A stretch of 56,201 nt of DNA, taken from positions 1-56,201 of the IMG/VR virus record IMGVR_UViG_3300027777_000045; one strand, written 5' to 3'. Below the pieces are notes generated by a model. That model worked only from the letters and a program-made list of their open reading frames with translations, was not told the DNA's origin and made no database searches. The stretch's first letter is position 1. Each line of letters begins with the position of its first letter. Shown here piece by piece: positions 1-9,945 of the stretch. A program made the position numbers and the translations under genes. Source of the DNA: a virus.

Positions 1-2462
1 GAAGTTCCCCAGTGACTGATAGTTGGCGAGAACTGAGGAACATGCGAGTAAACCGCAATCGGAGCAGTGTTAGTGATATTGTGCGTATTTGCTGGCAGCG
101 ACATCTGAGTGAACGAGAATGTCAGACCAGACGAAGTAGCGGTAGCAGCCTGTGTTAGAAGAAGCGAACCAGCACCAGTATTGATAGAAACAACGTAGGT
201 ATCTCTTGGTAGGTTGGCGTTTGTTACAAGCATGCCTACCTGAACACCAGTAAGAGCAGAAGCAGTTGTTACGGTCGCGCTACCAGATACAGTGCTCATA
301 CCTGAAACTGTATTTGATGCCTTCGCTCTTGTTAGACCAGTGAACGAAGTACCAGTTGTTCCGGTATAAGTTGCATACTCGAAGCTTGATGGGTTAGCAA
401 TAAGGATTGTACCGTTTGATGGGAAGCCGAAAGTATTAGCAACCACCAGAGTTGTATCAGTTGACAATGCATTCGTTGTCATTGTAGTCTTAGGAGCAAT
501 GGTGTTTGTTTCATAACGGGCTGGAAGGTTACCAGAACGCATCCAGGCTTCCAGGTTTTGGTTGTTGTTTACGAAACGGTGGCAGTAGATGATCTTGCCC
601 TGCGTATCACGGAAACCGTAACGGATCGGACCTGAACCATACCAGCTATAATCCATGTAGAACATCTGAGACTTAGCAAGATCAAGAACAGTACCAGAAG
701 GACCATTTCCATCAAGAGTATCAATATTGAATTGGCTTTGTGGTACGCGAATGTCAACTGTCTTAGAGATCGTTACATAATTTGGAGAAGTAACAGTCGA
801 ACCACGATATGCAGGAGAAATCTGCATAGAAGTATCAGATACAATGTCCATAACGCGATAAGACATACCACGGATAACAATGAAGTCGCCAGGAACTAGC
901 TGTTTGCTGAACTTAGTAGAAGAGTTGTTATATGTCAAGCCAGTAACTGTAGTAGAACCGTTGGTTACGGTAGCACCACCAGCTAGCTGGTCGGTTGACT
1001 TACGACGAACTGCCCATAGTGTTTGACCATCAAACTCGAAGAAAACGCCGTTCTGTGCATCGAACATGCCAATACGAGAAGAAGAACCATACCAGTTAGT
1101 TACAGCCAGAGAAGGAAGACCGGTAGCTGGTGAAGCCGAAGGAGTTGTAAGAGCAGTGTATGTGAAACGGAAAGCGTCGATTACTGATGCTACAGTAAAG
1201 GTTCCGTTATATGCAGATTCGTTACATCCGGCAACAACAATCGTAACACCAGTCTGTAGAGCGTGACCGACCTTTGTTGTTACAGTGATTGTGCTAGAAG
1301 CTGAACCTGTAGCAGTTGTAGAGTCAATCTGATCGATATTGATATTTGGCTTCAGAATAGTACCAGTTGAGATCTGAATACCTTTACCAGACTGATAACG
1401 GAAGAAACGGCGTGTTTGACGAATTGTCTGAATATTGTGAGCTGGTGTACCAGTGTTGAATGTAACACCACCATCAAACGGACGGTGCAAATAAACACCA
1501 TCTGGACGAGGATAGATTACACCGTTTGTTACAGTAGCACCAGAAGTTGGTGAGTTTGGCGCGATAACAGAGAATACAGTCGAGTTTGAAACACTGGCAA
1601 CGCTATACGAACTGCTGATGTTATTACCAGATGAAACCGTTGTATTGGCAATGTAAATACCATCACCAACCTGAAGACCGTGCGAACCAGTTGTTGTAAT
1701 AGTAACAAGACCAGCTGCACCAATTACCGGCTGAGAAGGAATGGCATATGCCGAACCGGTATAGAACGAACCAGTGAATGCAAGAGTAAGAGCAGAGTTG
1801 TAAACCGAGCCAGTAGTACCAGTGAACGGATAACGAGCAGTGTAGGTAAAACTCACACCAGCAGATACAGTTTCAACTAGGAATGCTCCGTTACCACCAG
1901 CAAAGATACAATCCTGAATAAGAATAGGAGTACCGACAGCAGGAGGAGTTGTTGTTGCGACAGTAACTGTTAAGGAAGCATTTACGACTGTAATATCAGT
2001 AATTGTGAAAGGAGTCTGAGTATTCACAAAGAAAGAAGGACGATTATTCAGAAGAGTAAGTGTTTCCCACTTTGTTGGCTGTAGACCATACTCGAAGTCA
2101 GTATCGATAAGAGCCTGTGGAGTCGATACACGCATTTTTCCGACAGGGTCAAGATAAGCTTCGTCAGGAGCAAACAGCTCAGCTGCTTCATCAACAACAA
2201 TCTGGAGCTTATCTGTCGAGCTCATAGAAGTTGTATTGTATGCCAGCGTAATCGTAGTTACAGCGTTTGTGCTGGTAGTTGGCTGAGCCAAGCTATAAGC
2301 AGTAGCAGTCAGCGTCGAATCACTGAAGTTATAGATCACTCGGTTTGTTGTTACGTTTGTGATCAGCAGCAGACGCTCGCGAGGCAGAGCTCTCGGAATC
2401 GTGATTGTTCTTGAAGCTGGGTTAAACGTATACTGAGTGTCTAGAATTACTCTTCTTGCCAT
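1..2462 (-). CDS. Large virion structural protein (partial, 3' end beyond window)
   Basis: The frame opens at an ATG at 2462 with an AAAGG Shine-Dalgarno about 9 nt upstream. I saw no stop codon where I translated it (start, middle, left end), so about 820 codons are visible and the C-terminus is missing. The protein is Ser/Thr/Val/Asn-rich and beta-like. It begins MARRVILDTQYTF and has a less repetitive segment near residue 628 (NNNQNLEAWM, then NLPARYE). This composition is typical of adhesin/appendage proteins of T4-like marine phages. It is the last visible gene of the minus-strand virion block and has its own TATAAATA motif at 2499-2506. Structural role is inferred; no catalytic motif seen. 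Confidence 0.75.
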   Translation of the reverse strand, partial: MARRVILDTQYTFNPASRTITIPRALPRERLLLITNVTTNRVIYNFSDSTLTATAYSLAQPTTSTNAVTTITLAYNTTSMSSTDKLQIVVDEAAELFAPDEAYLDPVGKMRVSTPQALIDTDFEYGLQPTKWETLTLLNNRPSFFVNTQTPFTITDITVVNASLTVTVATTTPPAVGTPILIQDCIFAGGNGAFLVETVSAGVSFTYTARYPFTGTTGSVYNSALTLAFTGSFYTGSAYAIPSQPVIGAAGLVTITTTGSHGLQVGDGIYIANTTVSSGNNISSSYSVASVSNSTVFSVIAPNSPTSGATVTNGVIYPRPDGVYLHRPFDGGVTFNTGTPAHNIQTIRQTRRFFRYQSGKGIQISTGTILKPNINIDQIDSTTATGSASSTITVTTKVGHALQTGVTIVVAGCNESAYNGTFTVASVIDAFRFTYTALTTPSASPATGLPSLAVTNWYGSSSRIGMFDAQNGVFFEFDGQTLWAVRRKSTDQLAGGATVTNGSTTVTGLTYNNSSTKFSKQLVPGDFIVIRGMSYRVMDIVSDTSMQISPAYRGSTVTSPNYVTISKTVDIRVPQSQFNIDTLDGNGPSGTVLDLAKSQMFYMDYSWYGSGPIRYGFRDTQGKIIYCHRFVNNNQNLEAWMRSGNLPARYETNTIAPKTTMTTNALSTDTTLVVANTFGFPSNGTILIANPSSFEYATYTGTTGTSFTGLTRAKASNTVSGMSTVSGSATVTTASALTGVQVGMLVTNANLPRDTYVVSINTGAGSLLLTQAATATSSGLTFSFTQMSLPANTHNITNTAPIAVYSHVPQFSPTISHWGT

Positions 2463-2498
2463 TGTGAAAAACCTTTCTAAGTGAAACCTTATTTTGTT

Positions 2499-2506
2499 TA
2501 TTTATA
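2499..2506 (-). promoter_or_regulatory. T4-type late promoter (TATAAATA)
   Basis: Exact TATAAATA on the minus strand, 37 nt before the ATG at 2462, in the 68-bp gap after the 1124-aa gene. In T4 this octamer alone defines a late promoter; there is no -35 box here. Confidence 0.6.
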
Positions 2507-2530
2507 TATCTATAATTCTTACTTTGAGGA

Positions 2531-5500
2531 TTATGCCCCAAACGCAATATTTAATGGTGTGAAATAAGTCGAACTGTTTGTTGAATACGTAACATCTTTA
2601 TCAATACCAATTCCAGATCTCCAGAAACCATCAAATGACATTCCTGATAGTGGCGGAGTTGCGAAGTTGATAATGTTGTTTGACGTTCCAGACAAATACC
2701 AACCGGAATTGAACGTACCATTTACATATGTATTTGATGTTCCGAATTCAGTCAGATTTACATAATCGTATCTGTAAAAATTTGGATTGTAATCTACAAG
2801 AACGCTACCAATGTAAATCTGTAATTTATTAGGATCTACTGGTGATGCATTTGCGCTTGTTACAGTGGTGTTGCTATAAGTCAACGAAAAGGCGGTTTGA
2901 GCGCCATTGAACAGAGGTGAAATGTCATCAAGTGTAAAGACCTGAGCAGCTTTATTATCAACATAGGTCTTTACAGCTTGCTGTGTTGGAACTTTTGCAT
3001 CGCTGTTTGCACTTAGGGTTCCATCGGTGGAGAATTCACTGATCAGAGCGCCGACCTGCGCGCCAATAGAACCAAGACGTAGAGATGTAAGACCAGATAG
3101 ATTGAACGCAGAGGCATTCAGTGTAGCAGCACCGGTCGCCTGATTAACGGCAAAATATGAACCTACACGAAAATTACCGTCTTGGTCAGTAGAGGTATAG
3201 TAAACACGACCAACATTTGCAGCTGAAGTTTCCTGAGCCTGAATCGTCAAAGCATTATTGACATTCGGGTATCCACTGGTTGTAGTATTACCAGTTCCTA
3301 CACTCAAGAAGTCGTGACCTGTTAGACGAATGTTACTGAAGTTACTTCTGATTTGTATAGCAGCACCATTCGAAGATGGTGTTGTTTTTTGAGCAGTAAG
3401 AACGAGCTGAAGCACGCTGCTTGAATTGATATATGTACCAGAATAATTCTGAATGATGTATGACTGAGTATCACCACTCGTAAAATTCAAGCTCTGACCG
3501 ATACCAGGAGCCTGTGGAAGACCGCTGACAACTAGAATAAATCCAGCCTGACCAGTTACACTGTTTGAAGAAAGAGTATTGGCAGCATACGTACTGCTCA
3601 GACCAGTTACTGTTTCATTTGTTGTGAACGTATTCGCATTAGACTTATAATAGTAAACAGTTCCAGCGGTACCCTGCACCGCAGTTACAGTACCTCTTGC
3701 GCCTGTTACGCTACCAACGATTGTTTCACCAACACTATAGTTTACAGCATTGGAGTTGAGGGTAAGCATATTACCATAAACAACACCGTTTGATGAAACT
3801 TCGGTTGTGTCATAACCTCTAGCGAACGAACCATAATTACCATAAGAATGGTTACCGTTCAGGCTTCGAATAATACCACCACCAGAAGCAGCGTAACCGA
3901 AATAAGCAAAGTAAGTAAAGCAGGAAACAACTTCCGATTTACCTTTATCCTTTGCATAGATACCTACACCGTTATCAGCGATGTTTGTAAATGAGTGGAA
4001 CAGCATACTTCTATTACCAGAAGCGTGAACCGAACCATCAACCAATGCACCAATACCACTAGTGAAGAGCGCCGAGCAATATACAATATATGGACTCTTT
4101 GTAGTTATTGGACTCGAAGGGTTAAAAGCAATACCTATACCCTTGAGAGTGGCGCCAGTGATATCATTACCAGAAGGAACGAATCCAGTCATTCCTCTCA
4201 TTGAAATACTATTCAACGATGTTCCATCAGACATCTGGAACATCGTTGAGTTTTCGTTATTATTTACACCATCATTACTCAGAACGCCAGTTATTGGCTG
4301 AACAATAGTCGTACGCATTGTTTCACCAACGATCGAAACGTTCGGTGGAACAACGATAGGAAGCTGTTCAGTATATGTACCGGTTTTTACAAAGATTGTA
4401 GATAGACCACTGGTTTGCTGAGTAGCATATTGAATTGTTTTGAATGGTTTCTGAATAGTAGAACCATAACCGGCAGCGTCAACACCGTTTGGCGAAACAT
4501 AATAAGCATTTGCGGAAACGCCTGGATTGCCCCAAGATAATGTTGTTCCATTCGAAGTCATAATGGTGTTATTAGAGCCGATCGGAAGACGATCTAGACC
4601 ACTGACGTTATAGAACAGAGTGTCACCAAGGGTAGTCAACCCAAGATTAGCAGTTGTGCCTTGAGCAACTAGCTGCCAGTAGACGTTAGAGCTTGGTGTT
4701 GGCGCGTTATTGACATTGTTATAACCAGCAGACACATAAGAAGAACCACCATAGCTTACAACGTCGCCAGTCTGGTATGACGTTGCATTTGCCCAAGCAT
4801 TGTTCCACTTGAATCCAGAATTTAATGCAGTCCAGTAAGTGCCATTCGAAGGAGCAGTACCAGATGAAGCATCCTGAATACAGATATATGAATAACCGCT
4901 ATACGTTACAACCTGTCCAACTTTGTAAGCTGTAGCGCCTGACCACGCACCTTGAAAAGAGAAGCCAGAAACCAGAGCAGTCCAGTAAGTTGCATTTGTT
5001 GGTGTGTTACCAATAGTATCCTGAATGGCAATGTATGAGTTACCACCATACGTTACGATATCACCTTTATTATAGGTGGTACCAGCAGAGTATGTTGATC
5101 TGAACTGATTGCCGGGATTTAGTTGTTGCCAATAAGAACCAGCCGTTGAAGGATTTTGATTGGTTCCGTCCTGTAGAGCAACGTAGCTATAAGCACCATA
5201 AGTTACAATATCTCCAAGTTTATAGCCAGTTCCGCTAGACCAAGTACCAATAAACTTAGTACCAGCAGCAACTTGAGTCCAGTAAGAAGAAGCTGGAGCT
5301 GGAACTTGTCCAGTGCTATCCTGAGATGCTACGTAGCTGTAAGCACCATAGATTACCGTATCACCGATTTTATATGCAGTACCACTAGACCATGCACCAC
5401 GAGGATTATAACCGGTAGTTACAACGCTCCAGTAAGTAGCATTTGTTGGTAGGTTACCTAGAGTGTCTGTCTTAGCTGCATAAACATAACCACCGTATGT

Positions 5501-5905
5501 TACTACGTCGCCGATGGTATACTGAGTGGAATTATTGTAGCTGTTTAGGAACTCAAGACCGTTGACGAATACAGTGAAGTTTGATTCTGTGCTTTGGAAT
5601 GTTGAACCAGAAGTGTGACCAGCAGTACAAATCCAGATGTCAGGTCCATACTTTACAAGGTCGTTTACCTTATAGTATACTCCGTTCGACCAGGCACCCT
5701 TGTACTGAATACCGTCAGAGATCAGATTCCAGTTAGCGGAATCAGAATAAAAACCACCCGAAGCAGAAGCATTTGATGTGTGATTGGTGACACAAACATA
5801 CGTACGTCCACCGTAAGTTACGATGTCGTCTTTGATGTAGGCAAATGTGGTTGTCCAGTTACCTTGGTAAGTAAATTTTAGTCTGCCTAGTACAAAATCG
5901 ACCAT
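2531..5905 (-). CDS. Tail-fibre-like protein with eight CBM-type repeats and a beta-helix
   Basis: 1124 aa. Residues ~10-420 hold eight ~50-residue repeats of the form W..(6).Y..GD.V.YGG..Y, each like the small aromatic carbohydrate-binding modules (CBM5/12 type) common in phage fibres. From ~465 a segment (YYVSPNGVDAAGYGS, then KPFKTIQYA) matches the entry to a pectate-lyase-like parallel beta-helix. The C-terminal third has the fibre motif SDAKVPTQQAVKTYVDN. This suggests a trimeric host-surface or capsule-binding appendage; I see no clear depolymerase catalytic residues. It is followed by another structural gene in the same direction. Confidence 0.75.
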   Translation of the reverse strand: MVDFVLGRLKFTYQGNWTTTFAYIKDDIVTYGGRTYVCVTNHTSNASASGGFYSDSANWNLISDGIQYKGAWSNGVYYKVNDLVKYGPDIWICTAGHTSGSTFQSTESNFTVFVNGLEFLNSYNNSTQYTIGDVVTYGGYVYAAKTDTLGNLPTNATYWSVVTTGYNPRGAWSSGTAYKIGDTVIYGAYSYVASQDSTGQVPAPASSYWTQVAAGTKFIGTWSSGTGYKLGDIVTYGAYSYVALQDGTNQNPSTAGSYWQQLNPGNQFRSTYSAGTTYNKGDIVTYGGNSYIAIQDTIGNTPTNATYWTALVSGFSFQGAWSGATAYKVGQVVTYSGYSYICIQDASSGTAPSNGTYWTALNSGFKWNNAWANATSYQTGDVVSYGGSSYVSAGYNNVNNAPTPSSNVYWQLVAQGTTANLGLTTLGDTLFYNVSGLDRLPIGSNNTIMTSNGTTLSWGNPGVSANAYYVSPNGVDAAGYGSTIQKPFKTIQYATQQTSGLSTIFVKTGTYTEQLPIVVPPNVSIVGETMRTTIVQPITGVLSNDGVNNNENSTMFQMSDGTSLNSISMRGMTGFVPSGNDITGATLKGIGIAFNPSSPITTKSPYIVYCSALFTSGIGALVDGSVHASGNRSMLFHSFTNIADNGVGIYAKDKGKSEVVSCFTYFAYFGYAASGGGIIRSLNGNHSYGNYGSFARGYDTTEVSSNGVVYGNMLTLNSNAVNYSVGETIVGSVTGARGTVTAVQGTAGTVYYYKSNANTFTTNETVTGLSSTYAANTLSSNSVTGQAGFILVVSGLPQAPGIGQSLNFTSGDTQSYIIQNYSGTYINSSSVLQLVLTAQKTTPSSNGAAIQIRSNFSNIRLTGHDFLSVGTGNTTTSGYPNVNNALTIQAQETSAANVGRVYYTSTDQDGNFRVGSYFAVNQATGAATLNASAFNLSGLTSLRLGSIGAQVGALISEFSTDGTLSANSDAKVPTQQAVKTYVDNKAAQVFTLDDISPLFNGAQTAFSLTYSNTTVTSANASPVDPNKLQIYIGSVLVDYNPNFYRYDYVNLTEFGTSNTYVNGTFNSGWYLSGTSNNIINFATPPLSGMSFDGFWRSGIGIDKDVTYSTNSSTYFTPLNIAFGA

Positions 5906-5939
5906 TTAATGTCCCCGAATCTTTATTATTTTTTATTAT

Positions 5940-6713
5940 TTAGGAATAAGAATAATCAGCGCCGTAGCGAGCAACCAAAAATCCTCGAGAATTTAAATAA
6001 TAATTCAGTTGTTGATTATCAAATCTAACTTGCTCATATTTTCTATTCACTGTGTTTGTCAATGCTTCTTCCATACGAATAATTCCGAAACACCCAATAT
6101 CATTTCCAGAAGCATAGTAAAGCTGTTTCGGCGCATCAACAGGAACTGTAAAAATCAAAGGATTTGATGTTGATGTATTTGCATCTGGAGTTTGAGCGCT
6201 AACATTTGCCGATCTAGAAAATTCCACGCCATACAAATATTCGTTCGTATAAGAATTGCCGCTCGGAACGGTTGAGATGAAAATTGGATGACCGATAGTA
6301 GAACTGTCTTCCGTTACGAACTTATAGGTGGAACCTTTAGTCAAATACAATACCGGACTTGTATCACCATTAATAGTATACTGAGTATTGCCGCCAACTG
6401 AAGTTACTCTAACAAGAAAAGTATTTGTAATAACATTTTTTTCACCGACTTGATCACTTGTAATCTTGTCTAGATTATGCATAGCATTGCTTAAAGTGTA
6501 ACCGTTAATGAATTCTTCCATACCATTATATGCAAAACCTTTACCAGTCATATTTGTCATATTGACTGTTTCAGCGGTATTAGACCACAAAACCTTTGTA
6601 TATGTTAGTAAACCATTTGCATCGCGCGAAAGAGCATGCATAGCAAACTCTGATGGTGCAGCAGCCGCGGCTATAGCAGAAGTATTTTGGTATAAATTTG
6701 AAAGCTTTAACAT
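5940..6713 (-). CDS. Virion protein with degenerate cupredoxin-like domain
   Basis: 257 aa. Residues ~95-215 have a cupredoxin-like layout: a beta-rich start, a GHPIFIS strand and an LYYASGNDIGCFGIIRM segment. In related phage structural proteins the last segment usually reads LYY.C..H..MGG. Here only one His (GHPI) and one Cys (GCFG) stand near the canonical copper-ligand positions, so metal binding is doubtful. The C-terminus is Tyr-rich. A late-promoter motif lies 30 nt upstream. Likely a small fibre or decoration protein; function unproven. Confidence 0.6.
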   Translation of the reverse strand: MLKLSNLYQNTSAIAAAAAPSEFAMHALSRDANGLLTYTKVLWSNTAETVNMTNMTGKGFAYNGMEEFINGYTLSNAMHNLDKITSDQVGEKNVITNTFLVRVTSVGGNTQYTINGDTSPVLYLTKGSTYKFVTEDSSTIGHPIFISTVPSGNSYTNEYLYGVEFSRSANVSAQTPDANTSTSNPLIFTVPVDAPKQLYYASGNDIGCFGIIRMEEALTNTVNRKYEQVRFDNQQLNYYLNSRGFLVARYGADYSYS

Positions 6714-6742
6714 TTACATTAATTCCGTAAATATATCCATTC

Positions 6743-6750
6743 TATTTATA
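6743..6750 (-). promoter_or_regulatory. T4-type late promoter (TATAAATA)
   Basis: Exact minus-strand TATAAATAG in the 45-bp gap, 30 nt before the start at 6713. Confidence 0.6.
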
Positions 6751-6758
6751 CTTTTTTA

Positions 6759-7709
6759 TCATACAGTAAACACTTTCCATGTCGACCCGGTATAAACGAA
6801 TTCAGCAATTGTATCTGTCATATCAAATGATAAATCGTTTGAAGTATCACCAATTGTCGACCCGTTTCTTAAAATTACAGCCGGATTTGTTAGTTTACTC
6901 CCACCACCATCGGCAATTGACAATCTTTGTCCTACACTAGGAGATGCAGGCAAAGTAAGATAAATTGAACCATTACTTGTATCCGCAAGAAATGATCTAT
7001 ACGGAGTCAATGTTGTATTTGATGTTAATTTAACATATGGACCACCACCACCATAACCCCAGTACATACCAGAACCATTGCTGGTGAGGACTTGACCATT
7101 CGAACCAAAGCTACCATTAGCAACAATAACAGACGTATTACCTAGAACAATATTTGCGGTGTTGGTACTGATTGAAGTTGAATTGATCGTTACATTACTA
7201 ACAGACAATGTTCCTGTTGTCTTATTATAGGTAAAGTTATTTGAACCGCCAAGTAAGGACGAATCATTGAACTGTATGTTTGTATTGGATCCGCCATTGG
7301 CTATAGCAACAACCCACTGGAAGTTTCTGTAAATGTAAAGAGTTAAAGTATTACTATTCCACCAAAGGTCGCCGTCATTTGGGGGAGGTGATGATGGAGC
7401 TATACTGCTTATTTGTACCGAGGCTTTTGCAGCAGAAGTTGCCCAATAAACCGAACTTCCATTACTGGTAAGAACCTGACCAGCAGCACCAGAATCACCG
7501 TTTGCATAAAAACCACCGGAACCAAAAGTCAGATTCCCGGTTATTGAAATATTTGATACATTAGAACTAAGTTCAAATACAGAACTGCCGTTGGAAGTGT
7601 ATACTTTCTTATCAGCTAGATTGACACCTAGTTCACCTAGATCAAGATCTAGGGTTGTGGGTATTACACCACTTATTAAACTTCGTTTGACTTTAAACTT
7701 GGTTGCCAT
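6759..7709 (-). CDS. Tail fibre protein with GQVLTSNG modules
   Basis: 316 aa, starting MATKFKVKRS, a beginning shared in style with the 568-aa fibre (MANLIQIKRS). It contains two copies of the module N/S-G-x2-G-x2-GQVLTSNGS-x2-YW (around residues 70-90 and 200-220), a DGDLWWN segment and an NTNIQFNDS repeat, all typical of phage tail fibres built on a parallel beta scaffold. It overlaps the upstream coiled-coil gene by 17 nt, so the two are translationally coupled. Receptor-binding role is inferred. Confidence 0.65.
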   Translation of the reverse strand: MATKFKVKRSLISGVIPTTLDLDLGELGVNLADKKVYTSNGSSVFELSSNVSNISITGNLTFGSGGFYANGDSGAAGQVLTSNGSSVYWATSAAKASVQISSIAPSSPPPNDGDLWWNSNTLTLYIYRNFQWVVAIANGGSNTNIQFNDSSLLGGSNNFTYNKTTGTLSVSNVTINSTSISTNTANIVLGNTSVIVANGSFGSNGQVLTSNGSGMYWGYGGGGPYVKLTSNTTLTPYRSFLADTSNGSIYLTLPASPSVGQRLSIADGGGSKLTNPAVILRNGSTIGDTSNDLSFDMTDTIAEFVYTGSTWKVFTV

Positions 7710-8223
7710 CAGTCCACTCTGAGTCGCTAGGCGTCAGTTTCTTTTTATTGTTTTTAATAGTGCTGAGTTTTGATAGTTTACTATTAGCTTCTTCCAAAGC
7801 TCCACTTACTTTATTGTAGTTTTCTTTCATTTGATCCATATCTTTTTGATAAGTTTCAACTTTGGTACTAAGCTTGTTTACTGTTACAGATTTATTTGCA
7901 AGTTCATTTTCTACTGTTTTATATTTGTTTTGAAAATCTGTTAGATACACTATTCTTTCTTCAGCTTCGTCAAGTTTTTTCTTTAATCCATCTCTATCAT
8001 TGGTAATCGACTGCAAACCATTTACAGCTTGATTAATTGCAGTATTCAGTTGTCTTACTTGTTCTTCCAATTCTGAAATGGTGGCATTACGTTCGTTAAG
8101 AGCCATTTCCAATACAGTTGATTTTGTATCAGCCTGTAGTAGTCTACGCATTTGTTCAAGAAAAAGTGATTCTTGTTTCTTTATATACGTTTCAACAAAA
8201 AAGTCATTATCAGTTTCACTCAT
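7693..8223 (-). CDS. Coiled-coil virion-region protein
   Basis: 176 aa, almost entirely alpha-helical with heptad-like Leu/Ile spacing from residue ~40 to ~160 (for example ERNATISELEEQVRQL and DRDGLKKKLDEAEERIVYL). No Cys and no membrane segment. It lies between two fibre genes and overlaps the 316-aa fibre gene. It could be a fibre-assembly chaperone or a rod segment. No specific family recognised. Confidence 0.6.
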   Translation of the reverse strand: MSETDNDFFVETYIKKQESLFLEQMRRLLQADTKSTVLEMALNERNATISELEEQVRQLNTAINQAVNGLQSITNDRDGLKKKLDEAEERIVYLTDFQNKYKTVENELANKSVTVNKLSTKVETYQKDMDQMKENYNKVSGALEEANSKLSKLSTIKNNKKKLTPSDSEWTDGNQV

Positions 8224-8238
8224 AATATAAATTCTCCT

Positions 8239-9945
8239 TTAGAATGTTCCACCATCAAGTATGTTATAAACTAGAGCAGTTCCATTTGACTGTAATACAT
8301 AACCTGAAGTTCCTAGAGCCAATTGAGTAAATCCATTAGTGGAATTACCAACCAGAATAGCATTATTTGTAACTGTGTTTATTCCAGTACCACCACTATT
8401 TGCCATCAGCGGTGATGATATTGAAATTGAGTTAGCGATGATTGCTACATTAACCGTAGAGTTTGCAGTTACAACAACTGATGTTGCATTTGTTGTTATA
8501 CCACTGGAATTCAGATATGCCCATACTGAAGACAGTTTGAAAGATGGGTCGTTGATATCAACAACATTGCTGCCAGGTTCTGTTGTATAGTTTTTAAACA
8601 GATAATAAGCATCCGTAGCAGCATGTCTAATAACACCAGTATGTCTATCTGTAGTTCCATCATAATAGTGACCGACGAAACCAATGTCTACTAGATCTGA
8701 AGTATGATTATTAGAAGCTAGAATAATCAGAGGATCCGAAATGATTACCGAGCTAACGTTTGTGGTTACAAGGTTACCAGTGACAAAAATATCACCACCG
8801 ACTTCTAGATTACCTTCAATATAACCGCGAGTGGCATGAACGTTTGCAGCCCAAACATAATTCCAGCGCTGACCTGATTGACCGATATCGTAGGCAACGT
8901 TCGCCGCTGGATTAAAATTTGTATTGGCTCTACCAATAAAACTTATATTGTCAACAATATTATTACCAAGAACAACGTTACCTGTGGCACTGATTGAATC
9001 AAATGTAACACTATCGGTAACAGCAACAGGCTGACCAATATAAACACCGGAAGAGTTAACAGTGACACCAGTCCCTGGATTTACAAATACACCGCTTGAA
9101 TTGGCAATAATACCATTGTTTGCAAGAACTGATAGGGTACCGGTTGTGGTGATGGTACCACCAATAAGACCATTACCTGTAGCAACCGAAGAAACTCTAT
9201 CACCCCAATAAGCAGAAGAAGCATTAGAAAGCAGTACCTGACCAGCTGTTCCGATACTACCATTAGCTTGCAACCCAACACTTGAACCGATTACGACTTT
9301 GGTTGAATTTGCAACAAAATTTGAACCGACAGAGAATGATGAAGCATTTACACTATTAGCAACAAAAACACCTGTGGCATTAACAACAAAATTACTACCA
9401 AGAGATACTGAAGAAGCATTGACAGTACCAGTCAGGAATGCGCCAGTGCTGTTGGCTACAAAACTTGAACCGACGGTATAAACAGCTGCGTTTACAGTAT
9501 TAGAATTGATATTAACTGTTGCTAGGGTAGCAGTTGCTTGGTCAAATGTCAGATTTGCGTTAGCCCCAAGAGCACCGCTATTATTAAACTGAACTTGTGT
9601 ATTCGAACCGACAACACCGGGTAGAGGAGTATTCCAGTAAATTCCACCAGTTGAATTGGATGTTATAACTTGTCCGTTAGTACCAAAAGCACCGTTAGCA
9701 TAAACTTTGGTTGCAACAAGATTTGCCGCTCTGATTTCGTTAAGATATCCAGTTGTATTTGCTACAAGTGCCTGATTTGCAGTTAGGAATCCAGGAACCC
9801 TTACGCCACCAATCGCAACAATACTACCATTTGGACTACCAATATAAAGAACATCACCATTCGATGTATAGGCGAGCTCGCCATTAGCTAAAGATCCTGG
9901 AGTACTAGCGGTGGTACTACGTTTGATCTGAATTAAATTTGCCAC
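8239..9945 (-). CDS. Long tail fibre protein, repetitive
   Basis: 568 aa. The N-terminus is a fibre-type start (LIQIKRSTTASTPGSLANGELAYT). The centre has three to four ~25-residue repeats of the form VGSNFVANSTG...VNASSVSLG plus GQVLLSNASSAYWG modules. Near residue 345 there is a VAYDIGQSGQRWNYVWA block of the kind found before fibre tips. The C-terminus ends ILDGGTF; the preceding small protein ends DLDGGNF, suggesting a shared terminal fold or duplication. Start abuts the stop of the 115-aa gene. Confidence 0.65.
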   Translation of the reverse strand: MANLIQIKRSTTASTPGSLANGELAYTSNGDVLYIGSPNGSIVAIGGVRVPGFLTANQALVANTTGYLNEIRAANLVATKVYANGAFGTNGQVITSNSTGGIYWNTPLPGVVGSNTQVQFNNSGALGANANLTFDQATATLATVNINSNTVNAAVYTVGSSFVANSTGAFLTGTVNASSVSLGSNFVVNATGVFVANSVNASSFSVGSNFVANSTKVVIGSSVGLQANGSIGTAGQVLLSNASSAYWGDRVSSVATGNGLIGGTITTTGTLSVLANNGIIANSSGVFVNPGTGVTVNSSGVYIGQPVAVTDSVTFDSISATGNVVLGNNIVDNISFIGRANTNFNPAANVAYDIGQSGQRWNYVWAANVHATRGYIEGNLEVGGDIFVTGNLVTTNVSSVIISDPLIILASNNHTSDLVDIGFVGHYYDGTTDRHTGVIRHAATDAYYLFKNYTTEPGSNVVDINDPSFKLSSVWAYLNSSGITTNATSVVVTANSTVNVAIIANSISISSPLMANSGGTGINTVTNNAILVGNSTNGFTQLALGTSGYVLQSNGTALVYNILDGGTF

